Source: Methylomonas koyamae (lineage in GTDB: Bacteria > Pseudomonadota > Gammaproteobacteria > Methylococcales > Methylomonadaceae). From it: a stretch of DNA of 64,000 nucleotides. The stretch's first letter is position 1. Every line of letters starts with the position of its first letter. A program made the position numbers and the translations under genes. The DNA is taken from the NCBI RefSeq assembly GCF_019669905.1, contig NZ_AP019777.1:2604001-2668000 (forward strand), read 5' to 3'. The notes under the pieces are model-generated. The model was not told the origin of the DNA, did no database searches, and saw only the letters and a program-made list of their open reading frames with translations. Below are positions 58,493 through 64,000 of this stretch, one piece after another.

Positions 58493-59239
58493 TTAGGTGT
58501 TCAGCGTATCCATCAAATCGATCATGAATTCCATTTCCTCGTCGTCTACCGCTTGCCAACCGCTGAAGCCCAACGCGGCTAACACGCCACCACCCTTCTC
58601 GTCCGCCGCCATGTTAAGCAATACCTGGCGCAGTTCGCCGCGCCTTGCCTGCAAGCGCGGGCCGACCATCAAAGAATGGTGGATCACGCTGATCTGGCTG
58701 CGCACCAGCACCCGTAATTGTTTGCGAATCACGCCGGACAAATTGTCGTAGGCTTCGGCCAGAATGATACCGGCGTCCGCCTCGCCTTTCAGCAAATGTT
58801 TCGCCACCAGCACATGGCTATCGGCCAAAACCGGGACGATGTTGCCGACATCCAGGTCGGCCGGCTCCAGCATGATCATGCCCATCAAGCGCACGTCGGG
58901 ATCGTCGGTAAACGCCACCCGGCTATTGACTTGCAAATCGGCCACGTCCTGCGCCGGGCTGTCGGCATGGACGGCGACGATGGCTTCGTCCGCCTGGCCT
59001 TGAGCCTTGACCAGCGGCAAAAAACCTTTGTTTCTGACCAGCATCGCCGCGTCGTAAGGATTGGCGTAAATCAGGTCGATTTTATCGGCCTCGATGGCTT
59101 GGTGCAGTTGTTGGTAATGGTTGTACATTTCCAGATGGATCGCGCTATCGGTTTGTTTCTGCAACCAAGTGTTGAAGATATACCAACCCGACAGGCGGTC
59201 CGGAGCGAAATCGGGACTGACGGTAAACAGGAATGTCAT
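58493..59239 (-). CDS. PhnD-like periplasmic-binding-fold protein lacking a signal peptide
   Basis: 248 residues from the ATG at 59239. The phosphonate-binding (PhnD/SsuA-type) fold is indicated by AIEADKIDLIYANPYDAAML (about 51-70), PLVKAQGQADEAIVAVH, SRVAFTDDPDVRLMG and KGEADAGIILAEAYD. The protein starts directly with the first strand (TFLFTVSPDFAPDR), so it has no export signal and should stay in the cytoplasm. No ABC permease or ATPase is near. A sensor or ligand-binding role in the surrounding GTPase operon is inferred. Confidence 0.8.
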   Translation of the reverse strand: MTFLFTVSPDFAPDRLSGWYIFNTWLQKQTDSAIHLEMYNHYQQLHQAIEADKIDLIYANPYDAAMLVRNKGFLPLVKAQGQADEAIVAVHADSPAQDVADLQVNSRVAFTDDPDVRLMGMIMLEPADLDVGNIVPVLADSHVLVAKHLLKGEADAGIILAEAYDNLSGVIRKQLRVLVRSQISVIHHSLMVGPRLQARRGELRQVLLNMAADEKGGGVLAALGFSGWQAVDDEEMEFMIDLMDTLNT

Positions 59240-59250
59240 GGCGGGCTCCG

Positions 59251-59727
59251 TTAACGTAAAGTCGGATAGAGTTTGGCGCATTCGTCGACCTTGGTCCGCG
59301 ACGGTTTGCGCCGGACCGAGGTATAACCCACCACCTTGCCGCCGCGCACGTTGGGAATCACCGTGGCCTTGACCCAATAATACCCGCCGTCCTTGCGCAG
59401 GTTTTTGACGTAGCCTTGCCATTTCTCGCCGCGCAGCACCGTCTCCCACAAATCCTTGAACGCCGCCGCCGGCATGTCCGGGTGGCGCAGAATATTGTGC
59501 GGCGCGCCGATCAGTTCGGCTTCGCTGTAGCCGGACATCTCGACGAAGGCCCGGTTCACCTGGCGAATTACGCCCTCCGGCGTGGTCGTCGACACGATCA
59601 ATTTGCCGTCCGGATACGGCGTTTCCAGTTCGGTGTACAACACTTTGCGGCGGCTGCCGTCGTAGAACGCCAGCTCGGCTTCCCGGTAATCTCCGACGAT
59701 ATCCTCGGGTTTCATATCGCTAATCAT
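59251..59727 (-). CDS. Single-domain PAS protein (Aer-like PAS)
   Basis: 158 residues. One PAS domain (about 38-140): ETPYPDGKLIVSTTTPEGVIRQVN, the AFVEMSGYSEAELIGAPHNILRHPDMP segment (about 58-85) with the Aer-type N-x-x-RHPDMP motif associated with FAD binding, and GGYYWVKATVIP followed by VGYTSVRRKP. No output domain is fused. It could sense redox or oxygen and act by protein contact with neighbours. It lies 11 bases before the PhnD-like gene. Confidence 0.9.
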   Translation of the reverse strand: MISDMKPEDIVGDYREAELAFYDGSRRKVLYTELETPYPDGKLIVSTTTPEGVIRQVNRAFVEMSGYSEAELIGAPHNILRHPDMPAAAFKDLWETVLRGEKWQGYVKNLRKDGGYYWVKATVIPNVRGGKVVGYTSVRRKPSRTKVDECAKLYPTLR

Positions 59728-59754
59728 GATCGGCTCCGTAGCATGGTTTCGGGA

Positions 59755-60117
59755 TCACAGCATTTCGGAAATGCTTTCCGCCGCGCGCTTGACGTCGAGA
59801 AAAATCAAGCCCAGCTTGGCGTTAGGCTTGGCCAGCACGGTCAATACGGCTTCGCTGCCGGCATAAGTCATCAGCACATAGCCGCGCGCACCCTTGATCA
59901 GCACCTGCTCCAGATTGCCGCGGCTCAGTTCCTGTGCGGTACGGTCGCCCAGCGACAGCATCGCCGCACTCATCGCGCCGACCCGGTCTTCGTCCATGCC
60001 GGCCGGCAATACCGAGGCCATCATCAAACCGTCCGTGGATATCACGCCCGATGCTTCAATATCAGCCGAAGTGCCATTCAGCTCGGTCAACACCGAGGTC
60101 AGCATATCTGCTTTCAT
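59755..60117 (-). CDS. Roadblock/LC7 domain protein (MglB-like)
   Basis: 120 residues. A single Roadblock/LC7 domain: ADIEASGVISTDGLMMASVLP, RVGAMSAAMLSLGDRTAQEL, GNLEQVLIKGARGYVLMTYAG and AVLTVLAKPNAKLGLIFLDVKRAAESI. Such proteins act as GTPase-activating or scaffold partners of MglA-type small GTPases. A GTPase is encoded two genes upstream in the same run. Confidence 0.94.
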   Translation of the reverse strand: MKADMLTSVLTELNGTSADIEASGVISTDGLMMASVLPAGMDEDRVGAMSAAMLSLGDRTAQELSRGNLEQVLIKGARGYVLMTYAGSEAVLTVLAKPNAKLGLIFLDVKRAAESISEML

Positions 60118-60163
60118 AATTGCTATCTCCTAAAAGTAAAATTGACAAGGGAGCCGGGCAAAA

Positions 60164-60808
60164 CTAATCGCCCTTTTTGACGTACCGGGTCGTCAGAATC
60201 CAGGCCAGACTGACGAATTCGGCCTGGTTGAAATGCGGCGTACCGGCGATGGCCAGCACGAAACGGTGGCCGCCGACGAAGATCGGCCAAAAGCCGATTT
60301 GGCTGGCGCCGAAGGCATCGACTATCGCCCAGGCGTGGCTGGCGATGCCCATGTTGTTGCTCAATAGGCCGGAGCGGCGTTTGTGCACGGTGGCCAATTC
60401 GGCGCTCAAAGCCGATAATTCCTCGGCCACCTCGTGCGGAAAGCCGCTGCAGGCCAGATAAAAACCCTGGTCGTCGGCCAGCAACACCTTGCCCGATTCG
60501 GAGATTGCCGCCAGCAGACCGGGCAACACGTCTTCCAACGCGCCGGCGGGGGCTTGCAGCGGCGTATCCACACCCTGCACCCAGCCCAGCTTCTGGCAGT
60601 GCAATAACATTTCCAAGGCCTTGTGCTCGTCTTCGATCTCCATCAGGCTTTGCAACTGCGGCAATGCCAACGCCGGCGTTTGCGCCTGCTGCAACAAGCG
60701 CAGCAAAAACCGCCGCGGTTTGTCGGAGTCGGGAAAAGCCACCGCGTAATAGGCCCCGGCCGGCGTCGGATATAAATACAGCCCTTCGGCCAGTGTGAAG
60801 TTCTGCAT
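60164..60808 (-). CDS. Roadblock-like protein with N-terminal extension
   Basis: 214 residues from the ATG at 60808, 4 bases after the GTPase stop. The N-terminal 90 residues are helical (LRLLQQAQTPALALPQLQSLMEIEDEHKALEMLLHCQKLGWV, described here as residues 36-77) and could be a winged-helix-like or docking domain. The C-terminal half (about 95-214) follows the roadblock pattern: GKVLLADDQGFYLACSGFP, VAEELSALSAELATV and HRFVLAIAGTPHFNQAEFVSLAWIL. This would make two roadblock proteins beside one GTPase. The call rests on pattern similarity, not a signature motif. Confidence 0.65.
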   Translation of the reverse strand: MQNFTLAEGLYLYPTPAGAYYAVAFPDSDKPRRFLLRLLQQAQTPALALPQLQSLMEIEDEHKALEMLLHCQKLGWVQGVDTPLQAPAGALEDVLPGLLAAISESGKVLLADDQGFYLACSGFPHEVAEELSALSAELATVHKRRSGLLSNNMGIASHAWAIVDAFGASQIGFWPIFVGGHRFVLAIAGTPHFNQAEFVSLAWILTTRYVKKGD

Positions 60809-60812
60809 GGCC

Positions 60813-61349
60813 TTACTCCGCCAAACCGGGATCCAGCGAGTACAACAAGGCCTGCACCAGTAACGACACGTCGTTCTTTTCCCGGGCATCCACCGCAAAC
60901 ACCGGAGGTTTGATGCCGAACTCCTGCAAGCGCAGATGGTAATCGTCTATGGTCGGGCGGTTGCTCAAATCCATTTGGGTAACGCCGATGGCCAGGCTGG
61001 TATCGCTGATGAATTTGCTGAACGCCTCCAAAAAGAACTTCATGTCCTGAAACGGATCGGCGCGGGTATTATCCAACAGCAAAATCAAGCCGATGCCGCC
61101 GTTGACCAGAATGTCCCACATGAAATCGAAGCGTTCCTGCCCCGGCGTACCGTATAAATGGATCTTCTCGCCTCCGGCCAGATTCATAACGCCGTAATCC
61201 ATAGCCACCGTGGTCGAGGCTTTGCGGTTTTTGGTCATATCGCTGGCCGCCGCGTCGGTTTTTACCGGCGGCGTATCGCTGATGGCATTGATCGCAGTGG
61301 TTTTGCCGGCACCGACCGGCCCGGTGAAAATGATTTTGTATTGGCTCAT
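60813..61349 (-). CDS. Ras-like small GTPase (MglA-like)
   Basis: 178 residues. P-loop GPVGAGKTT (residues 10-18), switch I region with KASTTVAMDYG (Thr), switch II Asp-to-Gly variant in IHLYGTPGQERFDF (GTPGQE instead of DTPGQE), and VTQMDLSN as the TKxD-like guanine motif. It is close to the prokaryotic ATP/GTP-binding proteins found with roadblock genes (MglA, Arf-like). The gene is flanked by roadblock-type genes and most likely works with them as a polarity or signalling switch. Confidence 0.93.
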   Translation of the reverse strand: MSQYKIIFTGPVGAGKTTAINAISDTPPVKTDAAASDMTKNRKASTTVAMDYGVMNLAGGEKIHLYGTPGQERFDFMWDILVNGGIGLILLLDNTRADPFQDMKFFLEAFSKFISDTSLAIGVTQMDLSNRPTIDDYHLRLQEFGIKPPVFAVDAREKNDVSLLVQALLYSLDPGLAE

Positions 61350-61370
61350 CGAGATTCCTGCTGAGAGCGG

Positions 61371-62594
61371 CTAGGTACCGCGCAATTTACTGAGAATTTT
61401 GCGTAACAAACCTTCGTTTTTCGGCTTGTCGGGCGCAGGTGCGGCGATTACCGCATCCGCTTCGCGTTCGCTCTGCCGCAACAGCCCCAGGGCATGGCAT
61501 GCGCTGATAAATACGAACACGTATTGCGGCTTGACGTTGAGCACCCGGCAAACCGCGATCGGCGCAGTCGGCGTTTTCACCAGCAACGCAGCAATCCGCA
61601 TCGCGTCGGGCGTAATCACCAAACGGGTAAAATTGGGCCAGCGTTGCAGGAACACCGGCCGCTGGATATCCAAGCCGATAGGGAAGCGGCCTTTCGAAGT
61701 CCAGATTGCCAATTTCCAGATAAACGCCTGCAAATCCTGATACTTCTCCGGCGCCCGCTCCGCGCCGGCCGCGGCCGGGTCCAGGGCCGACAGACTCATG
61801 TTGTTGGCCGTGCCGGGTTTGAAGGCGACGCCGGCAAACGCCCGCAGTTGTTTATCGTCGGCATCGAGCCAGACCTCGTTTTGTTCGGGAAACAGGTACA
61901 ACGGCTTCCAAATCGAGCTGAGTCGCAACGGCCGCGCCTGCAAGCCGGCGGTCTTGGCCGCCGACTGCACGTAACCCAGGAAAAACTGGCGCGGATCGTA
62001 GCAAGCGGTGGGCAATTGCGCTTCGTCGTCGAAATCGATATCGCCGACCGTGCCGAGAAACGCGGTGAAGCCGCCCTCGTTCAGTTGCACTGCCGATTGG
62101 TGTTTGCCGGTCTTCTGCCGCTCTGTGTTGTCGATCGGTTTGGTCGGTTTGACCGGTTTGACGTAGACGTCCAGCGTCGTTTTGATTGGAGCGGCAGGCG
62201 CCTGCTGCGGTTTTGCCGGAGCGGCCGGGGCGGGCGCCGGTTCCGGCTTGTTTTCCGCCGCTTTCAATAGCAAGCCGATTTTGTCCAACACACCGAGTAT
62301 TTGTTCGGCAGTGACCGGTTTTTTGATGAAAAAAGTATTGTCGATTTGCAAGCTCTGCAACGACAGCAAAATAATCGGCCGGCCCGGCGCCGCGGCCTTG
62401 CGCTGGTCCAGAATTTCCCGCGCCTTGGCGTGGTCGGCGTCGATCATGTCGATTTGCGCGTCGTCGGGAGCAACAACCTGCGCGGCACCACGGCACGGTC
62501 CTTTCAGGTACATTTCCATGGTCTTGCAGGTGCGGCTGTCCATGCCGTGCAACGCAACCCGGTAGGGATTGGCGGTTTTTGCGGTTTTAGTCAT
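61371..62594 (-). CDS. Receiver-like protein with Pro/Ala linker, function unknown
   Basis: 407 residues from the ATG at 62594, overlapping the stop of the upstream TPR gene (ATGA). The N-terminal 115 residues resemble a response-regulator receiver (DMIDADHAKAREIL, PIILLSLQSL, FFIKKPVTAEQILGVL with the conserved Lys-Pro), but the acidic pocket at the N-terminus is not conserved. A Pro/Ala-rich linker (about 118-150) leads to a C-terminal domain (about 175-400) that I do not recognise. It holds two segments worth noting: GGFTAFLGTVGDIDFDD and ALLVKTPTAPIAVCRVLNV. It is upstream of the GTPase gene by 21 bases. Confidence 0.7.
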   Translation of the reverse strand: MTKTAKTANPYRVALHGMDSRTCKTMEMYLKGPCRGAAQVVAPDDAQIDMIDADHAKAREILDQRKAAAPGRPIILLSLQSLQIDNTFFIKKPVTAEQILGVLDKIGLLLKAAENKPEPAPAPAAPAKPQQAPAAPIKTTLDVYVKPVKPTKPIDNTERQKTGKHQSAVQLNEGGFTAFLGTVGDIDFDDEAQLPTACYDPRQFFLGYVQSAAKTAGLQARPLRLSSIWKPLYLFPEQNEVWLDADDKQLRAFAGVAFKPGTANNMSLSALDPAAAGAERAPEKYQDLQAFIWKLAIWTSKGRFPIGLDIQRPVFLQRWPNFTRLVITPDAMRIAALLVKTPTAPIAVCRVLNVKPQYVFVFISACHALGLLRQSEREADAVIAAPAPDKPKNEGLLRKILSKLRGT

Positions 62595-63295
62595 GGCAGC
62601 TGCCGGTCGAAATAGTCTGCAACCGATTGCCATTCGCCAACTAACGGCACGGCCAAATCGGAGAAAGTGCGCCAGGCGTTTCGAAAACGCTCGTGGCTGG
62701 CGGTGGAGCGGTACAGTTCCAATAAGGCCAGTTGCAGGTCGGCGCGCTGCGGCTGGAGGCCGACCGCATTTTCCAGCACATTGATGGCCTGATCCAACTG
62801 GCTGTATTCGATAAAGTCGTTAGCCAGCACCAGCGGATCGTGGCTAGTTTCGGCTTGCGCTGGCCGCAGTGCGAGCAGTTCGCTGCTCCCCTGGACCCCG
62901 CTAGCGAGTATGGAATAGCGATTACCGAGTTTCTTCGGATCGTGCCGGTCCAAAGCTGACAGGACTTGGAAATCGCGCGGTTCCAAGCGCAACCGGCTAG
63001 CGTTAAGTATCCGGCGCCTAAGCGCCTCGCCCTTGCCTTGCAACGCAATCGACAAATCCAGCAAAGCCGCATACAACGCCGCCGAATGGCGATTTCGGTA
63101 ACAACTGTGGATGCGCCGCAAATGTGCCGCCAAATCGTGCGGCTTTCTATGCACCTTGACCGACAACACGGCCAGAGCCTGGTCCGCGGCCGGATCGTAA
63201 CCGAAGCCGGCCAGTTCGCCGTCCAGCCAGAAACTGCTCTCAGGCGTTGTTCCGAGCGGCGCGTCGGCAAACAAATTGGAATGAAACACGGCCAT
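62591..63295 (-). CDS. TPR-like protein with FimV-type C-terminal motif
   Basis: 234 residues from the ATG at 63295, which has GGAAGG 5 bases before it; a GTG at 63301 lies too close to that site. The C-terminal third holds a repeat of the FimV/TPR type (LANDFIEYSQLDQAINVLENAVGLQPQRADLQLALLELY, residues about 160-198), preceded by helical segments. The N-terminus is unlike FimV (no LysM or membrane segment). It is the first gene of the GTPase/roadblock operon. Inferred role: scaffold. Confidence 0.72.
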   Translation of the reverse strand: MAVFHSNLFADAPLGTTPESSFWLDGELAGFGYDPAADQALAVLSVKVHRKPHDLAAHLRRIHSCYRNRHSAALYAALLDLSIALQGKGEALRRRILNASRLRLEPRDFQVLSALDRHDPKKLGNRYSILASGVQGSSELLALRPAQAETSHDPLVLANDFIEYSQLDQAINVLENAVGLQPQRADLQLALLELYRSTASHERFRNAWRTFSDLAVPLVGEWQSVADYFDRQLP

Positions 63296-63359
63296 TGCCA
63301 CCTTCCGTAAAAAAACGATGCCGGAAGGTTAGCAGCTAGGCCGCTTATTTCCAGGCGAA

Positions 63360-64000
63360 TTATCCGGTTATTTGTTGTCTTGCTTCACAGATTGCCTTAC
63401 GCACAGTCGCCGGAGCCGTGCCGCCGATGTGGCTGCGGGCGGCGACCGAACCTTCCAACGTCAGGATATCGAACACTTCGGCGCCGATAGTCGCGGAAAA
63501 ACCCTGCAACTCCGCCAGCGTCAATTCCGACAAATCCCGGCCGCTCTGCAAACCCAAACGCACGGCTTGGCCGACCACTTCGTGCGCATCGCGGAAGGCC
63601 ATACCTTTACGGACCAGATAATCGGCCAGATCGGTCGCGGTGGCGAATCCGCGCTGGGCGGAGCGGTACATATTCTCGCGCTTGGCTTTGACGTGCGGCA
63701 CCATGTCGGCAAAGGCGCGCAAGCAATTGATCAAGGTATCGGCAGTATCGAACAAGGGTTCCTTGTCTTCCTGGTTGTCCTTATTATAGGCCAGCGGTTG
63801 GCTTTTCATCAGCATCAGCAACGAAACCAAATGCCCGGCCACCCGGCCGGATTTACCCCGAACCAGTTCCGGCACGTCAGGATTTTTCTTTTGCGGCATG
63901 ATCGACGACCCGGTGCAGAACGCGTCCGGGATATCGATGAAATCGAATTGGGCACTGGCCCACAGTACCAACTCCTCGGAAAACCGCGACAAGTGCATCA
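63360..64000 (-). CDS. argH: Argininosuccinate lyase (C-terminal part)
   Basis: The frame is open at the right window edge, so the N-terminus is missing. At least 213 residues are present, including the fumarase/aspartase superfamily signature [12 protein letters not shown] (substrate and catalytic loop), then [17 protein letters not shown] and the C-terminal [16 protein letters not shown] domain. The enzyme splits argininosuccinate to arginine and fumarate. It is 59 bases upstream-side of the GTPase operon start and is transcribed the same way, but the gap suggests a separate transcript. Confidence 0.96.
   Translation of the reverse strand, partial: MHLSRFSEELVLWASAQFDFIDIPDAFCTGSSIMPQKKNPDVPELVRGKSGRVAGHLVSLLMLMKSQPLAYNKDNQEDKEPLFDTADTLINCLRAFADMVPHVKAKRENMYRSAQRGFATATDLADYLVRKGMAFRDAHEVVGQAVRLGLQSGRDLSELTLAELQGFSATIGAEVFDILTLEGSVAARSHIGGTAPATVRKAICEARQQITG

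Overview
The window looks like a chromosome segment of a gammaproteobacterium, most likely a Methylococcales methanotroph such as Methylomonas. That assignment is inferred from gene content and GC-rich codon use (class I adenylate cyclase, BamE, LolD, MsrPQ, many hybrid sensor kinases, PQQ-type propeller protein); no marker gene here proves it. No rRNA, tRNA or CRISPR array was seen.

Layout. 1-5.5 kb: tail of msrP and msrQ (periplasmic methionine sulfoxide repair), a TIGR01777-type epimerase, a membrane protein, photolyase, a Blc-type lipocalin and a DUF523/DUF1722 protein, all on + and closely packed. 5.6-10.6 kb: a GspE/PilB-type ATPase, a small orphan, a secreted PQQ-propeller-like protein and a GNAT acetyltransferase. 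10.8-15.5 kb: a large hybrid histidine kinase translationally coupled to an HD-GYP response regulator. 15.5-23.5 kb (mostly -): a TPM/TPM/LemA cluster, LolD plus one LolC/E-type permease, fur divergent from bamE, an NYN nuclease, ppnP, an overlapping mnmM/FAD-oxidoreductase pair that may make mnm5U in tRNA, and a HopJ-family protein. 23.7-28.3 kb: an AT-richer exopolysaccharide operon (export protein, outer-membrane barrel, Wzz-type chain-length protein, a BY-kinase homologue that has lost the Walker A lysine), closed by a strong terminator. 28.3-32.6 kb: NAD-type isocitrate dehydrogenase, a Uma2 nuclease-fold protein and aconitase B in one operon. 32.8-37.8 kb: an ABC transporter pair, a hybrid kinase and a convergent LuxR-type regulator.

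37.9-43.5 kb is the accessory island. Two gene cassettes with recognisable attC sites, but no integrase, lie in tandem. The first attC is split by an IS256-family element, which itself is split by an IS3-family element; the second cassette gene is truncated by an IS5-like element. All three insertions have visible target duplications, so the ancestral sequence can be rebuilt. A block of palindromic repeats follows.

43.5-55 kb: a PhoD-like phosphatase, an HDOD protein, a 1697-residue kinase/GGDEF/EAL fusion with YfiR and a TonB receptor (a probable c-di-GMP input module), and an EF-hand protein. 55-63.3 kb: a tight run on - encoding a TPR protein, a receiver-like protein, a Ras-like GTPase, two roadblock-type proteins, a PAS protein, an export-signal-less PhnD-like binding protein, a histidine phosphatase and adenylate cyclase. 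This is the best candidate for an undescribed signalling system. The window ends inside argH.
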